Source: Sacculina carcini
Taxonomy: Eukaryota > Arthropoda > Thecostraca > Sacculinidae
Reading direction: 5' to 3'
Assembly: GCA_916048095.2 (NCBI GenBank)
Contig: OU696587.1
Span: 7,352,493-7,416,492 of the forward strand
DNA: 64,000 nucleotides
Shown here: one piece after another, positions 12,319-26,353 of the stretch
Layout: the number at the start of each line of letters is the position of its first letter
Numbering within the stretch: position 1 is the first letter of the stretch
The notes under the pieces: model-generated
Told to the model about the DNA's origin: nothing
The model's input: the letters and a program-made list of their open reading frames with translations, nothing else
Database searches by the model: none
Made by a program: the position numbers and the translations under genes

Positions 12319-14815
12319 GTATGCCCTAAGTGTTGCCTAAGTGTGCCCTAACTGTTACCTAAGTGTGCCCTAACTGTTACCTAAGTGTGCCCTAAGTGTG
12401 CCCTAACTGTTACCTAAGTGTGCCCTAAGTGTTACCTAAGTGTGCCCTAAGTGTTACCTAAGTGTTACCTAAGTGTGCCCTAACTGTTACCTAAGTGTGC
12501 CCTAACTGTTACCTAAGTGTTACCTAAGTGTTACCTAAGTGTTACCTAAGTGTTACCCAAGTGTTACCTAAGTGTGCCCTAAGTGTGCCCTAAGTGTTAC
12601 CTAAGTGTGCCCTAAGTGTTACCTAAGTGTGCCCTAAGTGTTACCTAAGTGTGCCCTAAGTGTTACCTAAGTATGCCCTAAGTGTTGCCTAAGTGTGCCC
12701 TAAGTGTTACCTAAGTGTGCCCTAAGTGTGCCCTAAGTGTTACCTAAGTGTGCCCTAAGTGTTACCCAAGTGTGCCCTAAGTGTTACCTAAGTGTATCCT
12801 AAGTGTTACCTAAGTGTTACCTAAGTGTTACCTAAGTGTTACCCAAGTGTTACCTAACTGTGCCCCAACTGTTACCCAAGTGTTACCTAAGTGTTACCTA
12901 AGTGTGCCCTAAGTGTTACCTAAGTGTGCCCTAAGTGTTACCTAAGTGTTACCTAAGTGTGCCCTAAGTGTGCCCTAAGTGTTACCTAACTGTTACCTAA
13001 GTGTGCCCTAAGTGTGCCCTAAGTGTTACCTAAGTGTGCCCTAAGTGTTACCTAAGTGTGCCCTAAGTGTTACCTAAGTGTGCCCTAAGTGTTACCTAAG
13101 TGTGCCCTAACTGTTACCTAAGTGTGCCCTAAGTGTTACCTAAGTGTTACCTAAGTGTGCCCTAACTGTTACCTAAGTGTGCCCTAACTGTTACCTAAGT
13201 GTGCCCTAAGTGTGCCCTAACTGTTACCTAAGTGTGCCCTAAGTGTTACCTAAGTGTGCCCTAAGTGTTACCTAAGTGTTACCTAAGTGTGCCCTAACTG
13301 TTACCTAAGTGTGCCCTAACTGTTACCTAAGTGTGCCCTAAGTGTTACCTAAGTGTTACCTAAGTGTGCCCTAAGTGTTACCTAAGTGTGCCCTAAGTGT
13401 GCCCTAAGTGTTACCTAAGTGTGCCCTAAGTGTTACCTAAGTGTGCCCTAAGTGTTACCTAAGTGTGCCCTAAGTGTTACCTAAGTGTGCCCTAAGTGTT
13501 ACCTAAGTGTGCCCTAAGTGTGCCCTAAGTGTGCCCTAACTGTTACCTAAGTGTGCCCTAACTGTTACCTAAGTGTGCCCTAAGTGTTACCTAAGTGTGC
13601 CCTAAGTGTGCCCTAAGTGTTACCTAAGTGTGCCCTAAGTGTTACCTAAGTGTGCCCTAAGTGTTACCTAAGTGTGCCCTAAGTGTTACCTAAGTGTGCC
13701 CTAAGTGTTACCTAAGTGTGCCCTAAGTGTTACCTAAGTGTGCCCTAAGTGTGCCCTAAGTGTGCCCTAAGTGTTACCCAAGTGTGCCCTAAGTGTTACC
13801 TAAGTGTATCCTAAGTGTTACCTAAGTGTTACCTAAGTGTTACCTAAGTGTTACCCAAGTGTTACCTAACTGTGCCCCAACTGTTACCCAAGTGTTACCT
13901 AAGTGTTACCTAAGTGTGCCCTAAGTGTTACCTAAGTGTGCCCTAAGTGTTACCTAAGTGTTACCTAAGTGTGCCCTAAGTGTGCCCTAAGTGTTACCTA
14001 ACTGTTACCTAAGTGTGCCCTAAGTGTGCCCTAAGTGTTACCTAAGTGTGCCCTAAGTGTTACCTAAGTGTGCCCTAAGTGTTACCTAAGTGTGCCCTAA
14101 GTGTTACCTAAGTGTGCCCTAACTGTTACCTAAGTGTGCCCTAAGTGTTACCTAAGTGTTACCTAAGTGTGCCCTAACTGTTACCTAAGTGTGCCCTAAC
14201 TGTTACCTAAGTGTGCCCTAAGTGTGCCCTAACTGTTACCTAAGTGTGCCCTAAGTGTTACCTAAGTGTGCCCTAAGTGTTACCTAAGTGTTACCTAAGT
14301 GTGCCCTAACTGTTACCTAAGTGTGCCCTAACTGTTACCTAAGTGTGCCCTAAGTGTTACCTAAGTGTTACCTAAGTGTGCCCTAAGTGTTACCTAAGTG
14401 TGCCCTAAGTGTGCCCTAAGTGTTACCTAAGTGTGCCCTAAGTGTTACCTAAGTGTGCCCTAAGTGTTACCTAAGTGTGCCCTAAGTGTTACCTAAGTGT
14501 GCCCTAAGTGTTACCTAAGTGTGCCCTAAGTGTGCCCTAAGTGTGCCCTAACTGTTACCTAAGTGTGCCCTAACTGTTACCTAAGTGTGCCCTAAGTGTT
14601 ACCTAAGTGTTACCTAAGTGTGCCCTAACTGTTACCTAAGTGTGCCCTAACTGTTACCTAAGTGTTACCTAAGTGTTACCTAAGTGTTACCTAAGTGTTA
14701 CCCAAGTGTTACCTAAGTGTGCCCTAAGTGTGCCCTAAGTGTTACCTAAGTGTGCCCTAAGTGTTACCTAAGTGTGCCCTAAGTGTTACCTAAGTGTGCC
14801 CTAAGTGTTACCTAA
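12319..14815. repeat. 2,497-bp HOR (227 units), zone B copy 1
   Basis: The span between equivalent GTATGCC markers. It contains a second GTATGCC 352 bp in, a TATCC at 12794, another TATCC at 13806 and CCCCAACTG units near 12,865 and 13,875. It lacks the CTACGTG landmark. Confidence 0.8.
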
Positions 14816-17741
14816 GTATGCCCTAAGTGTTGCCTAAGTGTGCCCTAACTGTTACCTAAGTGTGCCCTAACTGTTACCTAAGTGTGCCCTAAGTGTGCCC
14901 TAACTGTTACCTAAGTGTGCCCTAAGTGTTACCTAAGTGTGCCCTAAGTGTTACCTAAGTGTTACCTAAGTGTGCCCTAACTGTTACCTAAGTGTGCCCT
15001 AACTGTTACCTAAGTGTTACCTAAGTGTTACCTAAGTGTTACCTAAGTGTTACCCAAGTGTTACCTAAGTGTGCCCTAAGTGTGCCCTAAGTGTTACCTA
15101 AGTGTGCCCTAAGTGTTACCTAAGTGTGCCCTAAGTGTTACCTAAGTGTGCCCTAAGTGTTACCTAAGTATGCCCTAAGTGTTGCCTAAGTGTGCCCTAA
15201 GTGTTACCTAAGTGTGCCCTAAGTGTGCCCTAAGTGTTACCTAAGTGTGCCCTAAGTGTTACCCAAGTGTGCCCTAAGTGTTACCTAAGTGTATCCTAAG
15301 TGTTACCTAAGTGTTACCTAAGTGTTACCTAAGTGTTACCCAAGTGTTACCTAACTGTGCCCCAACTGTTACCCAAGTGTTACCTAAGTGTTACCTAAGT
15401 GTGCCCTAAGTGTTACCTAAGTGTGCCCTAAGTGTTACCTAAGTGTTACCTAAGTGTGCCCTAAGTGTGCCCTAAGTGTTACCTAACTGTTACCTAAGTG
15501 TGCCCTAAGTGTGCCCTAAGTGTTACCTAAGTGTGCCCTAAGTGTTACCTAAGTGTGCCCTAAGTGTTACCTAAGTGTGCCCTAAGTGTTACCTAAGTGT
15601 GCCCTAACTGTTACCTAAGTGTGCCCTAAGTGTTACCTAAGTGTTACCTAAGTGTGCCCTAACTGTTACCTAAGTGTGCCCTAACTGTTACCTAAGTGTG
15701 CCCTAAGTGTGCCCTAACTGTTACCTAAGTGTGCCCTAAGTGTTACCTAAGTGTGCCCTAAGTGTTACCTAAGTGTTACCTAAGTGTGCCCTAACTGTTA
15801 CCTAAGTGTGCCCTAACTGTTACCTAAGTGTGCCCTAAGTGTTACCTAAGTGTTACCTAAGTGTGCCCTAAGTGTTACCTAAGTGTGCCCTAAGTGTGCC
15901 CTAAGTGTTACCTAAGTGTGCCCTAAGTGTTACCTAAGTGTGCCCTATGTGTTACCTAAGTGTGCCCTAAGTGTTACCTAAGTGTGCCCTAAGTGTTACC
16001 TAAGTGTGCCCTAAGTGTGCCCTAAGTGTGCCCTAACTGTTACCTAAGTGTGCCCTAACTGTTACCTAAGTGTGCCCTAAGTGTTACCTAAGTGTGCCCT
16101 AAGTGTGCCCTAAGTGTTACCTAAGTGTGCCCTAAGTGTTACCTAAGTGTGCCCTAAGTGTTACCTAAGTGTGCCCTAAGTGTTACCTAAGTGTGCCCTA
16201 AGTGTTACCTAAGTGTGCCCTAAGTGTTACCTAAGTGTGCCCTAAGTGTGCCCTAAGTGTGCCCTAAGTGTTACCTAAGTGTGCCCTAACTGTTACCTAA
16301 GTGTTACCTAAGTGTTACCTAAGTGTTACCTAAGTGTTACCTAAGTGTGCCCTAAGTGTTACCTAAGTGTGCCCTAAGTGTTACCTAAGTGTGCCCTAAG
16401 TGTTACCTAAGTGTGCCCTAACTGTTACCTAAGTGTGCCCTAACTGTTACCTAAGTGTTACCTAAGTGTTACCTAAGTGTGCCCTAAGTGTTACCTAAGT
16501 GTGCCCTAACTGTTACCTAAGTGTGCCCTAAGTGTTACTTAAGTGTTACCTAAGTGTGCCCTAACTGTTACCTACGTGTGCCCTAAGTGTAGCCTAAGTG
16601 TTACCTAAGTGTTACCTAAGTGTTACCTAAGTGTTACCTAAGTGTACCCTAAGTGTACCCTAAGTGTTACCTAAGTGTTACCTAAGTGTTACCTAAGTGT
16701 TACCTAATTGTGCCCTAAGTGTGCCCTAAGTGTGCCCTAAGTGTTACCCAAGTGTGCCCTAAGTGTTACCTATGTGTGCCCTAAGTGTTACCTAAGTGTG
16801 CCCTAAGTGTTACCTAAGTGTGCCCTAAGTGTTACCTAAGTGTTACCCAAGTGTTACCTAACTGTGCCCCAACTGTTACCCAAGTGTTACCTAAGTGTTA
16901 CCTAAGTGTGCCCTAAGTGTTACCTAAGTGTGCCCTAAGTGTTACCTAAGTGTTACCTAAGTGTGCCCTAAGTGTGCCCTAAGTGTTACCTAACTGTTAC
17001 CTAAGTGTGCCCTAAGTGTGCCCTAAGTGTTACCTAAGTGTGCCCTAAGTGTTACCTAAGTGTGCCCTAAGTGTTACCTAAGTGTGCCCTAAGTGTTACC
17101 TAAGTGTGCCCTAACTGTTACCTAAGTGTGCCCTAAGTGTTACCTAAGTGTTACCTAAGTGTGCCCTAACTGTTACCTAAGTGTGCCCTAACTGTTACCT
17201 AAGTGTGCCCTAAGTGTGCCCTAACTGTTACCTAAGTGTGCCCTAAGTGTTACCTAAGTGTGCCCTAAGTGTTACCTAAGTGTTACCTAAGTGTGCCCTA
17301 ACTGTTACCTAAGTGTGCCCTAACTGTTACCTAAGTGTGCCCTAAGTGTTACCTAAGTGTTACCTAAGTGTGCCCTAAGTGTTACCTAAGTGTGCCCTAA
17401 GTGTGCCCTAAGTGTTACCTAAGTGTGCCCTAAGTGTTACCTAAGTGTGCCCTAAGTGTGCCCTAAGTGTGCCCTAACTGTTACCTAAGTGTGCCCTAAC
17501 TGTTACCTAAGTGTGCCCTAAGTGTTACCTAAGTGTTACCTAAGTGTGCCCTAACTGTTACCTAAGTGTGCCCTAACTGTTACCTAAGTGTTACCTAAGT
17601 GTTACCTAAGTGTTACCTAAGTGTTACCCAAGTGTTACCTAAGTGTGCCCTAAGTGTGCCCTAAGTGTTACCTAAGTGTGCCCTAAGTGTTACCTAAGTG
17701 TGCCCTAAGTGTTACCTAAGTGTGCCCTAAGTGTTACCTAA
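14816..17741. repeat. About 2.92-kb HOR, zone B copy 2 (enlarged)
   Basis: It has the same left part as 12319-14815 (GTATGCC pair 352 bp apart, TATCC at 15291), plus an extra segment holding a landmark cluster at 16573 with TACCC and CTAATTG units. The segment looks imported from the zone A/C type of sequence. Confidence 0.75.
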
Positions 17742-20043
17742 GTATGCCCTAAGTGTTGCCTAAGTGTGCCCTAACTGTTACCTAAGTGTGCCCTAACTGT
17801 TACCTAAGTGTGCCCTAAGTGTGCCCTAACTGTTACCTAAGTGTGCCCTAAGTGTTACCTAAGTGTGCCCTAAGTGTTACCTAAGTGTTACCTAAGTGTG
17901 CCCTAACTGTTACCTAAGTGTGCCCTAACTGTTACCTAAGTGTTACCTAAGTGTTACCTAAGTGTTACCTAAGTGTTACCCAAGTGTTACCTAAGTGTGC
18001 CCTAAGTGTTACCTAAGTGTGCCCTAAGTGTTACCTAAGTGTGCCCTAAGTGTTACCTAAGTGTGCCCTAAGTGTTACCTAAGTATGCCCTAAGTGTTGC
18101 CTAAGTGTGCCCTAAGTGTTACCTAAGTGTGCCCTAAGTGTGCCCTAAGTGTTACCTAAGTGTGCCCTAAGTGTTACCCAAGTGTGCCCTAAGTGTTACC
18201 TAAGTGTATCCTAAGTGTTACCTAAGTGTTACCTAAGTGTTACCTAAGTGTTACCCAAGTGTTACCTAACTGTGCCCCAACTGTTACCCAAGTGTTACCT
18301 AAGTGTTACCTAAGTGTGCCCTAAGTGTTACCTAAGTGTGCCCTAAGTGTTACCTAAGTGTTACCTAAGTGTGCCCTAAGTGTGCCCTAAGTGTTACCTA
18401 ACTGTTACCTAAGTGTGCCCTAAGTGTGCCCTAAGTGTTACCTAAGTGTGCCCTAAGTGTTACCTAAGTGTGCCCTAAGTGTTACCTAAGTGTGCCCTAA
18501 GTGTTACCTAAGTGTGCCCTAACTGTTACCTAAGTGTGCCCTAAGTGTTACCTAAGTGTTACCTAAGTGTGCCCTAACTGTTACCTAAGTGTGCCCTAAC
18601 TGTTACCTAAGTGTGCCCTAAGTGTGCCCTAACTGTTACCTAAGTGTGCCCTAAGTGTTACCTAAGTGTGCCCTAAGTGTTACCTAAGTGTTACCTAAGT
18701 GTGCCCTAACTGTTACCTAAGTGTGCCCTAACTGTTACCTAAGTGTGCCCTAAGTGTTACCTAAGTGTTACCTAAGTGTGCCCTAAGTGTTACCTAAGTG
18801 TGCCCTAAGTGTGCCCTAAGTGTTACCTAAGTGTGCCCTAAGTGTTACCTAAGTGTGCCCTAAGTGTTACCTAAGTGTGCCCTAAGTGTTACCTAAGTGT
18901 GCCCTAAGTGTTACCTAAGTGTGCCCTAAGTGTGCCCTAAGTGTGCCCTAACTGTTACCTAAGTGTGCCCTAACTGTTACCTAAGTGTGCCCTAAGTGTT
19001 ACCTAAGTGTGCCCTAAGTGTGCCCTAAGTGTTACCTAAGTGTGCCCTAAGTGTTACCTAAGTGTGCCCTAAGTGTTACCTAAGTGTGCCCTAAGTGTTA
19101 CCTAAGTGTGCCCTAAGTGTTACCTAAGTGTGCCCTAAGTGTTACCTAAGTGTGCCCTAAGTGTGCCCTAAGTGTGCCCTAAGTGTTACCTAAGTGTGCC
19201 CTAACTGTTACCTAAGTGTTACCTAAGTGTTACCTAAGTGTTACCTAAGTGTTACCTAAGTGTGCCCTAAGTGTTACCTAAGTGTGCCCTAAGTGTTACC
19301 TAAGTGTGCCCTAAGTGTTACCTAAGTGTGCCCTAACTGTTACCTAAGTGTGCCCTAACTGTTACCTAAGTGTTACCTAAGTGTTACCTAAGTGTGCCCT
19401 AAGTGTTACCTAAGTGTGCCCTAACTGTTACCTAAGTGTGCCCTAAGTGTTACTTAAGTGTTACCTAAGTGTGCCCTAACTGTTACCTACGTGTGCCCTA
19501 AGTGTAGCCTAAGTGTTACCTAAGTGTTACCTAAGTGTTACCTAAGTGTTACCTAAGTGTACCCTAAGTGTACCCTAAGTGTTACCTAAGTGTTACCTAA
19601 GTGTTACCTAAGTGTTACCTAATTGTGCCCTAAGTGTGCCCTAAGTGTGCCCTAAGTGTTACCCAAGTGTGCCCTAAGTGTTACCTATGTGTGCCCTAAG
19701 TGTTACCTAAGTGTGCCCTAAGTGTTACCTAAGTGTGCCCTAAGTGTTACCTAAGTGTGCCCTAAGTGTTACCTAACTGTGCCCCAACTGTTACCCAAGT
19801 GTTACCTAAGTGTTACCTAAGTGTGCCCTAAGTGTTACCTAAGTGTGCCCTAAGTGTTACCTAAGTGTTACCTAAGTGTGCCCTAAGTGTGCCCTAAGTG
19901 TTACCTAACTGTTACCTAAGTGTGCCCTAAGTGTGCCCTAAGTGTTACCTAAGTGTGCCCTAAGTGTTACCTAAGTGTGCCCTAAGTGTTACCTAAGTGT
20001 GCCCTAAGTGTTACCTAAGTGTGCCCTAAGTGTTACCTAAGTG

Positions 20044-20050
20044 TTAACTG
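20044..20050. other. 7-bp unit (TTAACTG): register break
   Basis: TTAACTG equals TTACCTAACTG minus four bases. Landmarks before it share one 11-bp register (392 to 19488 is 1,736 units exactly); landmarks after it are shifted by 7 modulo 11. It is the only shortened unit I found, and the marker pattern changes across it from zone B to zone C. Confidence 0.92.
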
Positions 20051-23000
20051 TTACCTAAGTGTTACCTAAGTGTTACCTAAGTGTTACCTAAGTGTAGCCT
20101 AAGTGTTACCTAAGTGTTACCTAAGTGTTACCTAAGTGTTACCTAAGTGTTACCTAAGTGTACCCTAAGTGTACCCTAAGTGTTACCTAAGTGTTACCTA
20201 AGTGTTACCTAAGTGTGCCCTAAGTGTGCCCTAAGTGTGCCCTAAGTGTTACCTAAGTGTGCCCTAACTGTTACCTAAGTGTTACCTAAGTGTTACCTAA
20301 GTGTTACCTAAGTGTTACCTAAGTGTGCCCTAAGTGTTACCTAAGTGTTACCTAAGTGTTACCTAAGTGTGCCCTAACTGTTACCTACGTGTGCCCTATA
20401 TGTTACCTAAGTGTTACCTAAGTGTTACCTAAGTGTTACCTAAGTGTGCCCTAACTGTTACCTAAGTGTGCCCTAAGTGTTACCTAAGTGTGCCCTAAGT
20501 GTTACCCAAGTGTTACCTAAGTGTTACCTAAGTGTTACCTAAGTGTTACCTAAGTGTTACCCAAGTGTTACCTAAGTGTGCCCTAAGTGTGCCCTAAGTG
20601 TTACCTAAGTGTGCCCTAAGTGTTACCTAAGTGTGCCCTAAGTGTTACCTAAGTGTGCCCTAAGTGTTACCTAAGTATGCCCTAAGTGTTGCCTAAGTGT
20701 GCCCTAAGTGTTACCTAAGTGTGCCCTAAGTGTGCCCTAAGTGTTACCTAAGTGTGCCCTAAGTGTTACCCAAGTGTGCCCTAAGTGTTACCTAAGTGTA
20801 TCCTAAGTGTTACCTAAGTGTTACCTAAGTGTTACCTAAGTGTTACCCAAGTGTTACCTAAGTGTTACCCAAGTGTTACCTAAGTGTGCCCTAAGTGTGC
20901 CCTAAGTGTTACCTAAGTGTGCCCTAAGTGTTACCTAAGTGTGCCCTAAGTGTTACCTAAGTGTGCCCTAAGTGTTACCTAAGTGTGCCCTAAGTGTTAC
21001 CTAAGTGTGCCCTAAGTGTGCCCTAAGTGTGCCCTAACTGTTACCTAAGTGTGCCCTAACTGTTACCTAAGTGTGCCCTAAGTGTTACCTAAGTGTGCCC
21101 TAAGTGTGCCCTAAGTGTTACCTAAGTGTGCCCTAAGTGTTACCTAAGTGTGCCCTAAGTGTTACCTAAGTGTGCCCTAAGTGTTACCTAAGTGTGCCCT
21201 AAGTGTTACCTAAGTGTGCCCTAAGTGTTACCTAAGTGTGCCCTAAGTGTGCCCTAAGTGTGCCCTAAGTGTTACCTAAGTGTGCCCTAACTGTTACCTA
21301 AGTGTTACCTAAGTGTTACCTAAGTGTTACCTAAGTGTTACCTAAGTGTGCCCTAAGTGTTACCTAAGTGTGCCCTAAGTGTTACCTAAGTGTGCCCTAA
21401 GTGTTACCTAAGTGTGCCCTAACTGTTACCTAAGTGTGCCCTAACTGTTACCTAAGTGTTACCTAAGTGTTACCTAAGTGTGCCCTAAGTGTTACCTAAG
21501 TGTGCCCTAACTGTTACCTAAGTGTGCCCTAAGTGTTACCTAACTGTGCCCCAACTGTTACCCAAGTGTTACCTAAGTGTTACCTAAGTGTGCCCTAAGT
21601 GTTACCTAACTGTTACCTAAGTGTTACCTAAGTGTTACCTAAGTGTGCCCTAAGTGTGCCCTAAGTGTTACCTAAGTGTTACCTAAGTGTGCCCTAAGTG
21701 TGCCCTAAGTGTTACCTAAGTATGCCCTAAGTGTTGCCTAAGTGTGCCCTAAGTGTTACCTAAGTGTGCCCTAAGTGTGCCCTAAGTGTTACCTAAGTGT
21801 GCCCTAAGTGTTACCCAAGTGTGCCCTAAGTGTTACCTAAGTGTATCCTAAGTGTTACCTAAGTGTTACCTAAGTGTTACCTAAGTGTTACCCAAGTGTT
21901 ACCTAAGTGTTACCCAAGTGTTACCTAAGTGTGCCCTAAGTGTGCCCTAAGTGTTACCTAAGTGTGCCCTAAGTGTTACCTAAGTGTGCCCTAAGTGTTA
22001 CCTAAGTGTACCCTAAGTGTGCCCTAAGTGTTACCTAAGTGTGCCCTAAGTGTTACCTAAGTGTGCCCTAAGTGTTACCTAAGTGTGCCCTAAGTGTTAC
22101 CTAAGTGTGCCCTAAGTGTTACCTAAGTGTGCCCTAAGTGTTACCTAAGTGTGCCCTAAGTGTGCCCTAAGTGTGCCCTAAGTGTTACCTAAGTGTGCCC
22201 TAACTGTTACCTAAGTGTTACCTAAGTGTTACCTAAGTGTTACCTAAGTGTTACCTAAGTGTGCCCTAAGTGTTACCTAAGTGTGCCCTAAGTGTTACCT
22301 AAGTGTGCCCTAAGTGTTACCTAAGTGTGCCCTAACTGTTACCTAAGTGTGCCCTAACTGTTACCTAAGTGTGCCCTAACTGTTACCTAAGTGTGCCCTA
22401 AGTGTTACCTAAGTGTTACCTAAGTGTGCCCTAACTGTTACCTAAGTGTGCCCTAACTGTTACCTAAGTGTGCCCTAAGTGTGCCCTAACTGTTACCTAA
22501 GTGTGCCCTAAGTGTTACCTAAGTGTGCCCTAAGTGTTACCTAAGTGTTACCTAAGTGTGCCCTAACTGTTACCTAAGTGTGCCCTAACTGTTACCTAAG
22601 TGTGCCCTAAGTGTTACCTAAGTGTTACCTAAGTGTGCCCTAAGTGTTACCTAAGTGTGCCCTAAGTGTGCCCTAGGTGTTACCTAAGTGTGCCCTAAGT
22701 GTTACCTAAGTGTGCCCTAAGTGTTACCTAAGTGTGCCCTAAGTGTTACCTAAGTGTGCCCTAAGTGTTACCTAAGTGTGCCCTAAGTGTTACCTAAGTG
22801 TGCCCTAAGTGTGCCCTAAGTGTGCCCTAAGTGTTACCTAAGTGTGCCCTAACTGTTACCTAAGTGTTACCTAAGTGTTACCTAAGTGTTACCTAAGTGT
22901 TACCTAAGTGTGCCCTAAGTGTTACCTAAGTGTGCCCTAAGTGTTACCTAAGTGTGCCCTAAGTGTTACCTAAGTGTGCCCTAACTGTTACCTAAGTGTG

Positions 23001-25418
23001 CCCTAACTGTTACCTAAGTGTTACCTAAGTGTTACCTAAGTGTGCCCTAAGTGTTACCTAAGTGTGCCCTAACTGTTACCTAAGTGTGCCCTAAGTGTTA
23101 CTTAAGTGTTACCTAAGTGTGCCCTAACTGTTACCTACGTGTGCCCTAAGTGTAGCCTAAGTGTTACCTAAGTGTTACCTAAGTGTTACCTAAGTGTTAC
23201 CTAAGTGTACCCTAAGTGTACCCTAAGTGTTACCTAAGTGTGCCCTAAGTGTGCCCTAAGTGTGCCCTAAGTGTTACCTAAGTGTGCCCTAACTGTTACC
23301 TAAGTGTTACCTAAGTGTTACCTAAGTGTTACCTAAGTGTGCCCTAAGTGTTACCTAAGTGTGCCCTAAGTGTTACCTAAGTGTGCCCTAAGTGTGCCCT
23401 AAGTGTTACCTAAGTGTGCCCTAAGTGTTACCTAAGTGTGCCCTAAGTGTTACCTAAGTGTGCCCTAAGTGTTACCTAAGTGTGCCCTAAGTGTTACCTA
23501 AGTGTGCCCTAAGTGTTACCTAAGTGTGCCCTAAGTGTGCCCTAAGTGTGCCCTAAGTGTGCCCTAAGTGTTACCTAAGTGTGCCCTAACTGTTACCTAA
23601 GTGTTACCTAAGTGTTACCTAAGTGTTACCTAAGTGTTACCTAAGTGTGCCCTAAGTGTGCCCTAAGTGTGCCCTAAGTGTTACCTAAGTGTGCCCTAAC
23701 TGTTACCTAAGTGTTACCTAAGTGTTACCTAAGTGTTACCTAAGTGTTACCTAAGTGTGCCCTAAGTGTTACCTAAGTGTGCCCTAAGTGTTACCTAAGT
23801 GTGCCCTAAGTGTTACCTAAGTGTGCCCTAACTGTTACCTAAGTGTGCCCTAACTGTTACCTAAGTGTGCCCTAACTGTTACCTACGTGTGCCCTAAGTG
23901 TAGCCTAAGTGTTACCTAAGTGTTACCTAAGTGTTACCTAAGTGTTACCTAAGTGTTACCTAATTGTGCCCTAAGTGTGCCCTAAGTGTGCCCTAAGTGT
24001 TACCCAAGTGTGCCCTAAGTGTTACCTATGTGTGCCCTAAGTGTTACCTAAGTGTGCCCTAAGTGTTACCTAAGTGTGCCCTAAGTGTTACCTAAGTGTG
24101 CCCTAAGTGTGCCCTAAGTGTTACCTAAGTGTGCCCTAAGTGTTACCTAAGTGTGCCCTAAGTGTTACCTAAGTGTGCCCTAAGTGTTACCTAAGTGTGC
24201 CCTAAGTGTTACCTAAGTGTGCCCTAAGTGTTACCTAAGTGTGCCCTAAGTGTTACCTAAGTGTGCCCTAAGTGTGCCCTAAGTGTGCCCTAAGTGTTAC
24301 CTAAGTGTGCCCTAAGTGTTACCTAAGTGTGCCCTAAGTGTTACCTAAGTGTGCCCTAACTGTTACCTAAGTGTGCCCTAACTGTTACCTAAGTGTTACC
24401 TAAGTGTTACCTAAGTGTGCCCTAAGTGTTACCTAAGTGTGCCCTAACTGTTACCTAAGTGTGCCCTAAGTGTTACTTAAGTGTTACCTAAGTGTGCCCT
24501 AACTGTTACCTACGTGTGCCCTAAGTGTAGCCTAAGTGTTACCTAAGTGTTACCTAAGTGTTACCTAAGTGTTACCTAAGTGTACCCTAAGTGTACCCTA
24601 AGTGTTACCTAAGTGTTACCTAAGTGTTACCTAAGTGTTACCTAATTGTGCCCTAAGTGTGCCCTAAGTGTGCCCTAAGTGTTACCCAAGTGTGCCCTAA
24701 GTGTTACCTATGTGTGCCCTAAGTGTTACCTAAGTGTGCCCTAAGTGTTACCTAAGTGTGCCCTAAGTGTTACCTAAGTGTGCCCTAAGTGTTACCTAAC
24801 TGTGCCCCAACTGTTACCCAAGTGTTACCTAAGTGTTACCTAAGTGTGCCCTAAGTGTTACCTAACTGTTACCTAAGTGTTACCTAAGTGTTACCTAAGT
24901 GTGCCCTAAGTGTGCCCTAAGTGTTACCTAAGTGTTACCTAAGTGTGCCCTAAGTGTGCCCTAAGTGTTACCTAAGTATGCCCTAAGTGTTGCCTAAGTG
25001 TGCCCTAAGTGTTACCTAAGTGTGCCCTAAGTGTGCCCTAAGTGTTACCTAAGTGTGCCCTAAGTGTTACCCAAGTGTGCCCTAAGTGTTACCTAAGTGT
25101 ATCCTAAGTGTTACCTAAGTGTTACCTAAGTGTTACCTAAGTGTTACCCAAGTGTTACCTAAGTGTTACCCAAGTGTTACCTAAGTGTGCCCTAAGTGTG
25201 CCCTAAGTGTTACCTAAGTGTGCCCTAAGTGTTACCTAAGTGTGCCCTAAGTGTTACCTAAGTGTGCCCTAAGTGTGCCCTAAGTGTTACCTAAGTGTGC
25301 CCTAAGTGTTACCTAAGTGTGCCCTAAGTGTTACCTAAGTGTGCCCTAAGTGTTACCTAAGTGTGCCCTAAGTGTTACCTAAGTGTGCCCTAAGTGTTAC
25401 CTAAGTGTGCCCTAAGTG

Positions 25419-25429
25419 TGCTCTAAGTG
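25419..25429. other. Singleton monomer TGCTCTAAGTG
   Basis: A C-to-T change at position 4 of a G-type unit, seen once. Other single-copy monomers usable as anchors: 9924 (CTGAGTG), 15941 (TGCCCTATGTG), 22009 (a lone TACCC among G-types), 22669 (TGCCCTAGGTG) and 38762 (TGCCTTAAGTG). Confidence 0.88.
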
Positions 25430-26353
25430 TGCCCTAAGTGTTACCTAAGTGTGCCCTAACTGTTACCTAAGTGTTACCTAAGTGTTACCTAAGTGTTACC
25501 TAAGTGTTACCTAAGTGTGCCCTAAGTGTTACCTAAGTGTGCCCTAAGTGTTACCTAAGTGTGCCCTAAGTGTTACCTAAGTGTGCCCTAACTGTTACCT
25601 AAGTGTGCCCTAACTGTTACCTAAGTGTGCCCTAACTGTTACCTAAGTGTGCCCTAAGTGTTACCTAAGTGTTACCTAAGTGTGCCCTAACTGTTACCTA
25701 AGTGTGCCCTAACTGTTACCTAAGTGTGCCCTAAGTGTGCCCTAACTGTTACCTAAGTGTGCCCTAAGTGTTACCTAAGTGTGCCCTAAGTGTTACCTAA
25801 GTGTTACCTAAGTGTGCCCTAACTGTTACCTAAGTGTGCCCTAACTGTTACCTAAGTGTGCCCTAAGTGTTACCTAAGTGTTACCTAAGTGTGCCCTAAG
25901 TGTTACCTAAGTGTGCCCTAAGTGTGCCCTAAGTGTTACCTAAGTGTGCCCTAAGTGTTACCTAAGTGTGCCCTAAGTGTTACCTAAGTGTGCCCTAAGT
26001 GTTACCTAAGTGTGCCCTAAGTGTTACCTAAGTGTGCCCTAAGTGTTACCTAAGTGTGCCCTAAGTGTGCCCTAAGTGTGCCCTAAGTGTTACCTAAGTG
26101 TGCCCTAACTGTTACCTAAGTGTTACCTAAGTGTTACCTAAGTGTTACCTAAGTGTTACCTAAGTGTGCCCTAAGTGTTACCTAAGTGTGCCCTAAGTGT
26201 TACCTAAGTGTGCCCTAAGTGTTACCTAAGTGTGCCCTAACTGTTACCTAAGTGTGCCCTAACTGTTACCTAAGTGTTACCTAAGTGTTACCTAAGTGTG
26301 CCCTAAGTGTTACCTAAGTGTGCCCTAACTGTTACCTAAGTGTGCCCTAAGTG

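Larger units (their letters stand above)
10031..20043. repeat. Array zone B: 2,497- and 2,915-bp HORs
   Basis: GTATGCC marker pairs at 12319/12671, 14816/15168 and 17742/18083 recur at 2,497 bp (227 units) and then about 2,915-2,926 bp. TATCC markers at 12794, 15291 and 18206 give the same 2,497 and 2,915. Landmark clusters at 16573 and 19488 are also 2,915 bp (265 units) apart. The second interval exceeds the first by 418 bp (38 units), because it contains a landmark-bearing insert that the first lacks. The zone ends at the 7-bp unit at 20,044. Confidence 0.82.
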
